The translations under genes were made by a program, and so were the position numbers. A DNA stretch of 54,065 nucleotides from an uncultured Roseburia sp. (lineage in GTDB: Bacteria; Bacillota; Clostridia; Lachnospirales; Lachnospiraceae). The stretch lies in NCBI GenBank assembly GCA_900539115.1, contig UQAQ01000018.1:1-54065 (forward strand), written 5' to 3'. Numbering within the stretch: the first letter of the stretch is position 1; the number at the start of each line of letters is the position of its first letter. The notes beneath the pieces are model-generated. The model was not told the DNA's origin, did not search any database, and saw only the letters and a list, made by a program, of their open reading frames with translations. This document shows positions 36,469 through 44,902 of this stretch, piece by piece.

Positions 36469-37347
36469 ATGAAAGGAATTATACTTGCCGGAGGTTCCGG
36501 CACAAGATTGTATCCATTGACCAAAGTAACCTCAAAGCAGCTGCTTCCGGTTTATGATAAACCGATGATATATTACCCGCTTTCTACGTTGATGCTGGCG
36601 GGAATCCGCGATATTTTGATCATATCGACACCAACCGATCTGCCAAATTTTGAACGGCTTCTTGGTGATGGTTCCAGTTTTGGAATTCACTTGCAATATA
36701 AGGTGCAGCCAAGCCCGGACGGACTGGCACAGGCATTTTTGATCGGTGAAAAATTTATCGATGGTGATTCGTGCGCCATGGTACTCGGTGACAATATTTT
36801 CTATGGAAGCGGCCTGAAAAAACATCTGCAGATGGCAGCAGATAAAACAGACCGTGCGACAGTATTTGGTTATTATGTCGATGACCCACAGAGATTTGGT
36901 ATTGTAGAGTTTGATGAAAACGGACGGGCGATTTCGATCGAGGAAAAGCCGGAGCATCCAAAATCAAATTATTGTGTAACCGGTCTGTATTTTTATGACA
37001 ACCGCGTGGTAGACTTTGCGAAAAAGGTAAAACCATCTGCTCGCGGTGAATTGGAAATTACAGATTTGAATAAATTGTATCTGGAAGAGGGAAGTCTGGA
37101 TGTCGTGACACTCGGAAGAGGGTATGCGTGGCTGGATACCGGCACAATGGATGCCCTTGCGGATGCCAGTGAATTTGTGCGGGTAATCGAAAACCGCCAG
37201 GGAATCATGCTTTCGGCGGTCGAAGAAATTGCTTATCACAATGGATGGATTGACAAAGAGACGCTTCTCAAATCAGCAGAAGTATACGGAAAATCCAGCT
37301 ATGGAAAACACCTGCGCCAGGTGGCAGACGGAAAGATTTTGTATTAA
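36469..37347 (+). CDS. rmlA: Glucose-1-phosphate thymidylyltransferase
   Basis: The enzyme makes dTDP-glucose from dTTP and glucose-1-phosphate, the entry to dTDP-deoxy and amino sugars. The signature GGSGTRLYPLT, VTSKQLLPVYDKPMIYYPL and LGDNIFYG are intact, and the 292-residue length is standard. AAAGGAGGT precedes the ATG at 36469; the longer frame from 36427 runs into the spacer. rmlB, rmlC and rmlD are absent from the window and must lie elsewhere if used. With the WecE-like aminotransferase it could feed an amino-sugar route. Confidence 0.95.
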   Translation: MKGIILAGGSGTRLYPLTKVTSKQLLPVYDKPMIYYPLSTLMLAGIRDILIISTPTDLPNFERLLGDGSSFGIHLQYKVQPSPDGLAQAFLIGEKFIDGDSCAMVLGDNIFYGSGLKKHLQMAADKTDRATVFGYYVDDPQRFGIVEFDENGRAISIEEKPEHPKSNYCVTGLYFYDNRVVDFAKKVKPSARGELEITDLNKLYLEEGSLDVVTLGRGYAWLDTGTMDALADASEFVRVIENRQGIMLSAVEEIAYHNGWIDKETLLKSAEVYGKSSYGKHLRQVADGKILY

Positions 37348-37374
37348 AAAGGCTCGGAAGTGAGATGACGAAAC

Positions 37375-38832
37375 ATGCTTAAAGCAGTATTATCTGCCGT
37401 GATCCTTATCATAGCAGTAATTTTGTACACCGTTTACTTATTTTTAAAAAAGAATTTTAATGGATTATCGTGGGAAGAAATTGTATTTCATCTGAAGGTT
37501 CCTATGAAGGGAACGAGCAATGAAATGATTTTGGATTATTTTCGTACGTATGGAATTCGTATGGGACTTGGCGTATGCCTGTCTGTTTTGATAAGTGTAG
37601 TCTGTTATATAAAGATTTCACCGTCAGCCGGTACAGCGCTTCTTGTGGCGGCAGTGGTTCTTCTGCTGGTGGCGATAGGAAGCATTTTACAGTCGTTTGA
37701 TACTTTTGGATGTCTGATCGCACAGCGGAAAGAATCTGGCTTTATGGAAGAAGAAGCAGTGCAGTTGACACCGGAAATGCTGCATTTTCCGGAGAAAAAG
37801 AGAAATTTGATCTACCTTTTTTTGGAATCCATGGAAAGTACGTTTTCTTCCAAAGAAGAAGGCGGAGCGATGGAACAAAATCGAATCCCGGAGTTGACGG
37901 CACTGGCAAAAGAAGGGGTAAATTTTTCAGGTGATGAAAAAATCGGTGGCGCAACACCGTCGAGGGGGGCATCATGGACAACGGGCGCGATGGTGTCTCA
38001 GACATGTGCATACCCGGTTATGATCCCACTTGGTGGAAAAAATTACCAAAACGAGAAAAATACGTTTATGCCGGGAGCGGTATCGATGGGAGATGTTCTC
38101 AAAAAAGAGGGATATGCGCAGGAGATCATGGTTGGTTCAGATCTGACTTTTGGTGGACGGAAGATGTATTTTGAGCAGCATGGAGACTATTTCGTCTATG
38201 ATTATCCTTATGCGAAAGAACAGGGAAAGATTCCTAAAGATTACTATGAATGGTGGGGATTTGAGGATAAAAAATTGTTTGCTTTTGCCAAAGAAGAGAT
38301 AACAAAACTCGCAAAAGGGGACAAACCTTTTAATTTTACGATGCTTACTGTAGACACTCATCATATCGGAGGGTATGCCTGTGAGGATTGCCGGCATGAT
38401 TTTAAAAATAACTATGACAATGTGCTCTCGTGTTCTTCAAAGCGTGTAAAGGAGTTTATTGATTGGATTAAGGCGCAGGATTTCTACAAAGACACAACGA
38501 TTGTCATTTCCGGAGATCATTGTACGATGGATAATAATTATATCCGGGCGCAGTATGATGGAAGTGTGCCTCGGCGTGTGTATTCCTGCATCCTGAATTC
38601 GGCGGTAAAACCGGTTCGTGAAAAAGACCGCAAGTATTATCCGATGGATCTGTATCCGACGACACTGGCGGCGATGGGAGTACAGATAGAGGGAGACCGC
38701 ATTGGACTTGGGACCAATCTCTTTTCGGACAAAGAGACAATTTTGGAAAAATATGGGGATGTTAAAGTGCAGCAGGAACTGTCGAAAGGATCCTCTTTTT
38801 ATAGGAAAAAGATTCTAGGTGAGAAAAAATGA
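37375..38832 (+). CDS. LtaS/MdoB-like phosphoglycerol transferase (sulfatase fold)
   Basis: A 485-residue membrane protein with three helices in the first 110 residues (about 3-25, 62-82, 90-110) and an extracellular alkaline-phosphatase-like domain from about 140. Metal-binding features are NLIYLFLESMEST, DTHH (VDTHHIGG) and VISGDHCT. Relatives transfer glycerol phosphate from phosphatidylglycerol to lipoteichoic acid or to glycans. Where the catalytic Thr is expected (GTGWT in MdoB-type proteins) I read Ala199 in RGASWT, so the nucleophile may be altered or my alignment off; Thr194, Ser200 and Thr202 are near. Its stop overlaps the acyltransferase start (ATGA). Confidence 0.83.
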   Translation: MLKAVLSAVILIIAVILYTVYLFLKKNFNGLSWEEIVFHLKVPMKGTSNEMILDYFRTYGIRMGLGVCLSVLISVVCYIKISPSAGTALLVAAVVLLLVAIGSILQSFDTFGCLIAQRKESGFMEEEAVQLTPEMLHFPEKKRNLIYLFLESMESTFSSKEEGGAMEQNRIPELTALAKEGVNFSGDEKIGGATPSRGASWTTGAMVSQTCAYPVMIPLGGKNYQNEKNTFMPGAVSMGDVLKKEGYAQEIMVGSDLTFGGRKMYFEQHGDYFVYDYPYAKEQGKIPKDYYEWWGFEDKKLFAFAKEEITKLAKGDKPFNFTMLTVDTHHIGGYACEDCRHDFKNNYDNVLSCSSKRVKEFIDWIKAQDFYKDTTIVISGDHCTMDNNYIRAQYDGSVPRRVYSCILNSAVKPVREKDRKYYPMDLYPTTLAAMGVQIEGDRIGLGTNLFSDKETILEKYGDVKVQQELSKGSSFYRKKILGEKK

Positions 38833-39914
38833 TTCTGATTTTTGGATTGTGTTTTTTGTTTTTGGTGTTTTCTGCGTTTGGAATCGGAGCAAAGGGAAAA
38901 TGGGCATTTAGTCAGCCGGTTTCCCAAAAATCAGGATACTGTTCACGTGAGATGACAGCATCCGTCAATGGTTACTTCCTGACGACAGTATTTATGACAC
39001 ATTTGATTCAATATATGTCGTGGAGCATTTATGGACCACTTGATATTATGTACATTGAAGTGAATCGAGCATTGGGACAACTGATTGTTGCGATGTTTTT
39101 GTTCTATTCCGGATATGGAGTTATGGAATCTCTTCGTCATAAGAAAGGCTATATTTCTTCATTCCCTAAACGCAGACTTCTTCCTTTTTTTGTGAATTTT
39201 GAGATTGCTGCCGTGATTTATCTGTTTGTTAGTTGTGCGACGAATCAAACTCCGACATTCTGGTATGCGTTAAAAGGGTTTGCTGCATGGGAAAGTCTGG
39301 GAAACAGCAACTGGTATGTGTTTGCCATTTTGTATCTGTATGTGGTGACGTATATCGTATTTCGCATCCGGGAGACAAAATGGTTTCGCAAAATGCCGTT
39401 GTGGTTTGCCGTTTTTGGAATTGTATTTTTAAGTGGGATTTACATTTTATGGATGCGGCATGCCGGAAAAGGCGGATGGTGGTATGACACGATATTGTGC
39501 TACAGCGCCGGCATGTTTTTTGCACTGGGGCGTGAAACTTTTGAAAAATGGCTTGCCGGTGGGAAACGTTATCTGCGCTATGTGGCATCACTTGTTTTTG
39601 CCGTTGCGATTTTTGCGCTTTTCTATTCAATGAGGGCTGAGCATAAGATGTATTTTGAGATTGTTAGTGTAACTTTTGCCATCGTTGTGGTGCTTTTAAC
39701 GATGAAGTTTCGGGCGTCAAATCGTGTTTATACTTTCATTGGACAAAATTTGTTTTCATTTTACATATATCAGAGGATTCCGATGATCTTACTGAAAGAT
39801 TCATTGGGAAAAGGCAATGCGGTCGTGTATTTATTGGTCTGTGCTGTTTTGACAGCGGGAATCAGTTTATTGATGATTCGTTTTTACCGTTGGTTAAAAA
39901 AATATTTGCCTTAA
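38829..39914 (+). CDS. Membrane acyltransferase (Acyl_transf_3 family)
   Basis: A 361-residue protein with about ten membrane helices. It contains the family features SIYGPLDIMYIEVNRALGQLIVAMFLFYSGYG near the start (the His-containing motif is not as clear as in OatA) and WYVFAILYLYVV in the middle. Related proteins O-acetylate capsule, peptidoglycan or teichoic acid sugars using cytosolic acetyl-CoA. Translation is coupled to the LtaS-like gene, so both probably modify the same polymer. This is the last gene of the + strand glycan cluster. Confidence 0.8.
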   Translation: MILIFGLCFLFLVFSAFGIGAKGKWAFSQPVSQKSGYCSREMTASVNGYFLTTVFMTHLIQYMSWSIYGPLDIMYIEVNRALGQLIVAMFLFYSGYGVMESLRHKKGYISSFPKRRLLPFFVNFEIAAVIYLFVSCATNQTPTFWYALKGFAAWESLGNSNWYVFAILYLYVVTYIVFRIRETKWFRKMPLWFAVFGIVFLSGIYILWMRHAGKGGWWYDTILCYSAGMFFALGRETFEKWLAGGKRYLRYVASLVFAVAIFALFYSMRAEHKMYFEIVSVTFAIVVVLLTMKFRASNRVYTFIGQNLFSFYIYQRIPMILLKDSLGKGNAVVYLLVCAVLTAGISLLMIRFYRWLKKYLP

Positions 39915-39919
39915 AAAAT

Positions 39920-39947
39920 GTATATTCGCCGAGATTCAGGAAAAAAT
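39920..39947 (+). promoter_or_regulatory. Possible sigma-F/G-type sporulation promoter
   Basis: GTATA (39920-39924) and GGAAAAAAT (39939-39947), 14 nt apart, match the sigma-F pattern GYATA and GGnnAnAnT. It lies about 45 nt before the SpoIIQ-like gene, and spoIIQ is a sigma-F gene in Bacillus. The spacer is at the short end. Confidence 0.45.
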
Positions 39948-39992
39948 ATAGATAGCATCGAAAGTGCAAATCTAGAATCGAGGTGAAGAATG

Positions 39993-40709
39993 ATGAAGAA
40001 AGAAAAAGGTTTTTATATATCACTTTTGAGTGGAATCGTTTGTATTGCGGTCGTGGGTGCGATCTGCATGAATCTGTTTGCCAAACCCGAGCAGAAGGAA
40101 GAAAATGTGCCAATTGCAGAAGAGACGGAGTTAGTTGTACCAACTCCAGCAGCGGCGACTGTGGAACCGGCCCCAAAGGCAGAAGAGAAGTCTACAAAAG
40201 AAGCTTCTTCGAAAAATGTCAAGTCAGAAGTGAAGGAAGAAAAGCCAAGGAAAAAAGAGACGATGAAGAAAGTAAGTGCGGAAGACAAACTTCATTTTGA
40301 TCAGGAAACCGGGCTTTTATGGCCTGTTGAAGGGGATGTTTTGATAGAATACAGTGCGGATAAAGTGGTGTTTTTTCCTACGTTATCCCAGTATAAGACA
40401 AATCCCGCGATGATCATTGGAAGCGAAGTCGGCGAGAGTGTAAAAGCAAGTGCGGCAGGTATCGTCAAGTCGATCAATAAGAGTGATGAGACCGGAAGAA
40501 CGGTAACGGTTGCAATCGGAGATGATTTTCAGGTCATATACGGACAATTGAAAGACGTGACAGTGGAGGAAGGAGATTCCGTATCAGAAGGACAGGTGAT
40601 CGGAAAGATTGCGAAACCGACCAAGTATTATTCCGTAGAGGGAGCAAATCTGTATTATCAGGTTAAACAGAAAGATGAGACCGTAAATCCACTTGTGTTT
40701 TTGAGATAA
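39993..40709 (+). CDS. SpoIIQ-like protein with degenerate M23 (LytM) domain
   Basis: A 238-residue protein with one N-terminal membrane helix (about 7-30), an acidic/basic disordered region with many Glu and Lys (to about 95), and a C-terminal LytM-type beta domain (about 100-238; LLWPVEGDVLIEYS to NPLVFLR). All M23 zinc ligands seem lost: the HxGxD site reads NPAMI and the HLHF-type site reads NLYYQV. In Bacillus the SpoIIQ domain is also inactive and pairs with SpoIIIAH across the forespore space. GAGGTG lies 7 nt before the ATG at 39993; the ATG at 39990 is an alternative. The sigma-F-like promoter supports a sporulation role. Confidence 0.72.
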   Translation: MKKEKGFYISLLSGIVCIAVVGAICMNLFAKPEQKEENVPIAEETELVVPTPAAATVEPAPKAEEKSTKEASSKNVKSEVKEEKPRKKETMKKVSAEDKLHFDQETGLLWPVEGDVLIEYSADKVVFFPTLSQYKTNPAMIIGSEVGESVKASAAGIVKSINKSDETGRTVTVAIGDDFQVIYGQLKDVTVEEGDSVSEGQVIGKIAKPTKYYSVEGANLYYQVKQKDETVNPLVFLR

Positions 40710-40712
40710 AAA

Positions 40713-40745
40713 ATTCCCCGGGAATATAAATCCCGGGGAATCTTT
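40713..40745. terminator. Bidirectional terminator between convergent genes
   Basis: ATTCCCCGGG (40713-40722) pairs with CCCGGGGAAT (40732-40741). T-rich DNA follows on the + strand and an A run precedes it, giving Ts on the - strand. It serves the SpoIIQ-like gene and the - strand sugar transferase. Confidence 0.85.
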
Positions 40746-42156
40746 ATTTTCTTTTTTTGATTTCTTCTACGACATCCATTACATTAGCAGAGGAACCTTC
40801 CTTAGCGGCGGTTACCTGATTAGAGGAAATTCCCTCAGTAGAGTCCTTTTTTAGAATTGTTTTTACTGTCATCAGAATTAATTTAATATCAAGCCATAAA
40901 GAATAGTTTTCAATATAAAATAAATCTAATTTGAGTTTATCGTAGGGTACCGTGTTATACTTTCCGTAAATTTGAGCAAAACCGGTAAGACCGGCCTTGA
41001 CACGGAGGCGGAAAGAAAATTCAGGCATATTTTCCATGTATTCTTTTATAATTTCCGGACGTTCCGGCCGAGGACCGACAAAAGACATGTCTCCTTTTAT
41101 GATATTAAAAAGCTGCGGCAGTTCATCTATTCGTGTAGAACGAATAAAGCGTCCAATCGGTGTGATGCGCGAATCGTTTGCTTTGGCAAGCTGTGCACCC
41201 CCCTCTTTTTCTGCATTGATGATCATGCTTCGAAATTTTATGATTTCGAAAGGTTTTCCGTTTTTTGTACAACGTATCTGTTTATAAAAAACAGGGCCTT
41301 TGTCGTATAATTTGATGGCAGCAGCCGTTAACAGCATAAAGGGTGAAGCAAGGATAAGCATTGGTATAGCAATGACAAGGTCAAGAAAACGTTTGGCAAA
41401 TTCTTGATCAAAACTGAGGGAATATCCTTTTGTAAGAAGAAAAGGGGTATCAAATATATGAATCCTATCGCTTCCCATAAGGATAATATCAGAAATTTTA
41501 GGGATAACATAAGCGCGTATACCATTGGAATAGCAGAATTTTAAAACGTCATTTCGATCTTGTGCACTGATATCACCGATGATAACGGCTTCGTAATCCT
41601 TTGCTTTCTTTGCAATTTTATCGAGACCTTCACTTACATGAATAGCATCTGAGATGGCATATTTGTCACGGCGTTCTTCTACTTTATAAACAAGATCGCT
41701 TGCTTGGCGTTCTCCGTAGATTAAAAGAATTTTCCAGGACTTAAAAATGTGTCCATACAGAGAACTGGACCCAAAATACCATAGGGTAGTAATTAAAAAA
41801 TCTCCCAATGTCATGACCAAAAAAGGAACGACATTGATAAAACGAAATGCCAGCAGTGAGATAATAATGTAGGTTACCACATTGCTGATAAATATGGAGA
41901 GAAACTGTGACAGGATCACCTCAATTCGACGCAGTTGACCCAATTTCGTGGCACCATACATTCGGCCAAAGAAAATAAGAAAGAGTGCATACAGTCCGAT
42001 GATCACATAGTTTCCACGACGATAGAAACGATAAGTATACATGGTTCCGGCAAAGAAGTGGTACCAGAACCATGAGAAAAGGAAAGTCATCAGTAATATA
42101 TTGATTAATGATAAAATAAATAATATCGTTTTTTTATAAGGATCGTAATTTCGCAA
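40744..42156 (-). CDS. Polyprenyl-phosphate sugar-1-phosphate transferase (WcaJ/WbaP-like)
   Basis: About 470 residues. Four or so membrane helices fill the first 140 residues, a nucleotide-binding-like CoA_binding_3 region follows (LLIYGERQASDLVYKVEE), and the catalytic bacterial sugar transferase domain lies at the end: KRFLDLVIAIPMLILASPFM, KIIKFRSMI-type motif read as FEIIKFRSMI, RIDELPQLFNIIKGDMSFVGPRPERP. It would start a repeat unit by moving a sugar phosphate to undecaprenyl phosphate. I chose TTG at 42156, with AGGAGG 5 nt upstream; the GTG at 42186 has no ribosome site and lies inside the upstream gene. Confidence 0.92.
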   Translation of the reverse strand: MRNYDPYKKTILFILSLINILLMTFLFSWFWYHFFAGTMYTYRFYRRGNYVIIGLYALFLIFFGRMYGATKLGQLRRIEVILSQFLSIFISNVVTYIIISLLAFRFINVVPFLVMTLGDFLITTLWYFGSSSLYGHIFKSWKILLIYGERQASDLVYKVEERRDKYAISDAIHVSEGLDKIAKKAKDYEAVIIGDISAQDRNDVLKFCYSNGIRAYVIPKISDIILMGSDRIHIFDTPFLLTKGYSLSFDQEFAKRFLDLVIAIPMLILASPFMLLTAAAIKLYDKGPVFYKQIRCTKNGKPFEIIKFRSMIINAEKEGGAQLAKANDSRITPIGRFIRSTRIDELPQLFNIIKGDMSFVGPRPERPEIIKEYMENMPEFSFRLRVKAGLTGFAQIYGKYNTVPYDKLKLDLFYIENYSLWLDIKLILMTVKTILKKDSTEGISSNQVTAAKEGSSANVMDVVEEIKKRK

Positions 42157-42172
42157 AACAGCCTCCTGATCT

Positions 42173-44068
42173 TTATACGGTTTCACTTTTTTGAATTTTC
42201 AACATACGGTTTACGGCAAAGCCCAATCCAAGTAAAATCCAATAAGAGGATTGTACTCCGACGATAGCATCATTAGTAAGACCTACAATGGTGTAAGAAA
42301 GTGATGCCGTAAATAAACCAAAAGCAATTTTGGACAAATTATTCGTCAGTTTTTTTCGCCATAGCAAGCAAAGGGATTGAAGCATGTAAATAATACATAA
42401 TGCAGCATAGGAGATGGCAGAGATTCCCCCGGTCTGTATATATGTCTGCAAAAAGGTATTATGTGGTTTATCTACCAAAAGCGTACTTCCGCCTACACGT
42501 TTCGAACCGACAAAATCTGCATTTGGAAAAGCGATAATGAAGGCATTTGGTCCGATTCCTTTGAACCAATAAGTTTTCATTAATGGAATGGTTCGTGACC
42601 AGATATATCCACGGCGGTTTGCTATGTTTTCGGAATTTTTAAAACCAAAGTGTTCAACTTCCTTCAATTTGATCAATTTACCATAAGGTGTATAATATTT
42701 CCATTCATTATTATCGTAAACAAAAGTAAAGGAAATTTGATTCGGCGTATCACACAGAGTAAAGGCGTCGTGAATGCCGGTGTCTATTGCATAGCGCTTG
42801 GACTCCAAGGTAAGCATATTGAAACGGGGATCATTTGGAGTATATAACTCCAGGCCGTTATCATAGGTTAGCGGTATATTTTTCCCGGAGGAATCTGTGA
42901 TCGTAAAAGTGGCATTTGATTCATCCGGAATAGTTATATCCAGATCAAAAGATTCACCATTTCGGAAATTGACTTTTAAACGTGTCGGTGTTTCATTTAC
43001 TATTGAAATCAAATTACGAGTATCTACAGAGCCGTTTTTCAATTTTTCTATCGCCGTTTTTGCATAATTCGTCTGAAGAATGGCAAAAATGCTGACAATC
43101 CCTAAAATAAGTATGCCTGCCAATGAGATCCACCATATCTTGTTTTGGGGATCGAAGTAATTGATAATGAGCAGGACAATAACAACTACACTGACAAAGG
43201 CAAGCGTCATACCGGCTGCAGTAGAACCGGAACCGATCAGTGATTTTATAAATCCGGCAGCAATCAGGACTCCGATCAATTTACAGGAAACAGAGATCCA
43301 TTTTTTGTCAGATACCTTTAAAAAGATAAACATAACTACGATCGGCAAGGTTAATGCAATGTAGGTTCCGGTGTAGTTTGGATTTGGAAATGTCATGACT
43401 ACACTGGAGTATCCGGCTTTAAATGAAATTCCGGTTAAAGTACTGTATTTTGTAATGATTTTTTGCACCCAGTCCCATAAAAGAGGGTTTTGGTCAATGG
43501 ACTGCATAAATCCTATAAAGGACATAAGTGCAGTATGAATGATCAGTCCATAAATAAGGATGTTAATTTTGCGTGCAGAGGTTACCCAAGCATAGGTATA
43601 GAAAAAAAGGATTCCATATGCAAGAAGTACCCACATAGTCTGCCATTGTGTGTATCCGCCACCGCTATAAGCCAATTCGGAATATTTGCTTGTCACAGAA
43701 GAAATAATCACCATGATAAGATGAATCCCTAAAAGAATGGCGATTTTTTTGTCTATATTGGCAAAAAAGGCTGTGGAAGTCATGTGATACTTGTTTGTTT
43801 GCTTCCAATAATAATAGCAAAAGAAGAACACGGTAGCAATGCCAACGATGGTTAGAGCGACACTTTTTGAATATCCAAAAGAGTCAATCTGACCCGTGGA
43901 TGGCGCTTTATTAAACCATTCAAATTGTGTGAAATCAATTGTATAATCGTGTGTAAGTACGATCATTGGTACGATACACAGTCCAAACAAAACCGGCAGC
44001 AGCAGGACGATATCCTGCCACAGCTTGGTTTCTCTTTTTTGAAGTTTTCGTTTGTATTTATTTGACAT
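42173..44068 (-). CDS. O-antigen ligase/polymerase-family membrane protein
   Basis: A 631-residue protein with about eleven membrane helices and a large loop (about 340-500). The ending motif GIGPNAFIIAFPNADF and DKPHNTFLQTYIQTGGISAISY is the Wzy_C/WaaL signature, with PHN as the conserved core. It would polymerise or ligate lipid-linked glycans outside the membrane. The long extracellular insertion, which is beta-rich, is unusual for WaaL. The ATG at 44068 has AGGGG 9 nt upstream; a TTG at 44074 is too close to it. Its stop lies 16 nt past the chosen start of the sugar transferase gene, so the two are co-transcribed. Confidence 0.88.
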   Translation of the reverse strand: MSNKYKRKLQKRETKLWQDIVLLLPVLFGLCIVPMIVLTHDYTIDFTQFEWFNKAPSTGQIDSFGYSKSVALTIVGIATVFFFCYYYWKQTNKYHMTSTAFFANIDKKIAILLGIHLIMVIISSVTSKYSELAYSGGGYTQWQTMWVLLAYGILFFYTYAWVTSARKINILIYGLIIHTALMSFIGFMQSIDQNPLLWDWVQKIITKYSTLTGISFKAGYSSVVMTFPNPNYTGTYIALTLPIVVMFIFLKVSDKKWISVSCKLIGVLIAAGFIKSLIGSGSTAAGMTLAFVSVVVIVLLIINYFDPQNKIWWISLAGILILGIVSIFAILQTNYAKTAIEKLKNGSVDTRNLISIVNETPTRLKVNFRNGESFDLDITIPDESNATFTITDSSGKNIPLTYDNGLELYTPNDPRFNMLTLESKRYAIDTGIHDAFTLCDTPNQISFTFVYDNNEWKYYTPYGKLIKLKEVEHFGFKNSENIANRRGYIWSRTIPLMKTYWFKGIGPNAFIIAFPNADFVGSKRVGGSTLLVDKPHNTFLQTYIQTGGISAISYAALCIIYMLQSLCLLWRKKLTNNLSKIAFGLFTASLSYTIVGLTNDAIVGVQSSYWILLGLGFAVNRMLKIQKSETV

Positions 44069-44097
44069 TTTCAAGTTCCCCTTTTGCTTCTAGATTA

Positions 44098-44814
44098 CTA
44101 GTCATTATCGTCGTCATCGTCATCATCGTCATCGTCGTCATCATCGTCGTCATCGTCATCGGATAAAGAGGTATCTTCGGTGACGGTGACAGTACACGAT
44201 GCGTAAGCGCCACCTTCATCGTCAGCTGTTACGTAGATGGTTGCTGTTCCCGGATCACCGATGGAAAGTTCTCCGTCGTCATCAACATCGACAACATCCT
44301 CATCATCGCTTTCCCAGGTCACATCTTTGCTTTTGGCATTTTTTGGTAAAATTTGTTTGACCGTAAGGGTAATATCGTCTTCTTCCGATTCACAAACGGT
44401 AAGTTTGGTGCGGTTGAGGACAATCTTGCGAACCAGTACATCCTGTGTTACGGTAACACGGATGCTTGCTTTTTTCTTTGGATTTACTTTGGATACTGCA
44501 CGAATCGTAGCGGTTCCTTTTTTCAATCCCTTCAGAAGTCCCTTTTTTGAAACAGATACTACTTTTTGGTTGGAAGTGGTATATGTTACTGTTCGATATT
44601 TCTTTTTGTTTGGAGTAACAGAAACGACAGGTTTTAATTGATATTTTTTCCCTTTTTGGAGTTTTAACCGTTTTCCTGTTCCTTTAAATTTTATAGTGCG
44701 TACATTGGCCGGCGCTTTTTTTGCTGTAATCGTGGTTTTCTTTCCCTGTGCGGAGATGCTGAGTACCAGTGATGCAATCAATGTGAGTACAAAGACTTTT
44801 TTTAATTTTTTCAT
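44098..44814 (-). CDS. Secreted Ig-like (BIG2) protein with poly-Asp tail
   Basis: A 238-residue exported protein. The signal peptide covers about residues 1-22 (LTLIASLVLSISAQG). Two BIG2-like domains follow, with KKYRTVTYTTSNQKVVSVSKKGLLKGLKKGTATI and KDVTWESDDEDVVDVDDDGELSIGDPGTATIYV as the recognisable repeat ends. The last 20 residues are 18 Asp followed by Asn-Asp, written with mixed GAT and GAC codons. An acidic tail this long would bind calcium or basic polymers. GGAGGT lies 6 nt before the ATG at 44814; the longer frame is out of context. It is 30 nt upstream of the O-antigen-ligase gene on the same strand. Confidence 0.83.
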   Translation of the reverse strand: MKKLKKVFVLTLIASLVLSISAQGKKTTITAKKAPANVRTIKFKGTGKRLKLQKGKKYQLKPVVSVTPNKKKYRTVTYTTSNQKVVSVSKKGLLKGLKKGTATIRAVSKVNPKKKASIRVTVTQDVLVRKIVLNRTKLTVCESEEDDITLTVKQILPKNAKSKDVTWESDDEDVVDVDDDGELSIGDPGTATIYVTADDEGGAYASCTVTVTEDTSLSDDDDDDDDDDDDDDDDDDND

Positions 44815-44850
44815 AGACATACCTCCCTGATATGTATTGAAAAAGAGAAC

Positions 44851-44880
44851 CACTCCCCGTTCAGTCGGGAAAAGGGAGTG
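44851..44880 (-). terminator. Terminator of the xylulokinase operon
   Basis: CACTCCC (44851-44857) pairs with GGGAGTG (44874-44880). On the - strand the stem is followed by GTTCTCTTTTTC. It separates xylB from the Ig-like gene downstream. Confidence 0.7.
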
Positions 44881-44902
44881 ATTTTCTTTTTTAGTGTATG
44901 AG

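Noticed and set aside
44100..44162. GAT/GAC run considered as a sequencing or assembly artefact
   Set aside because: The codons alternate irregularly and the frame closes cleanly, so it reads as a true poly-Asp tail.
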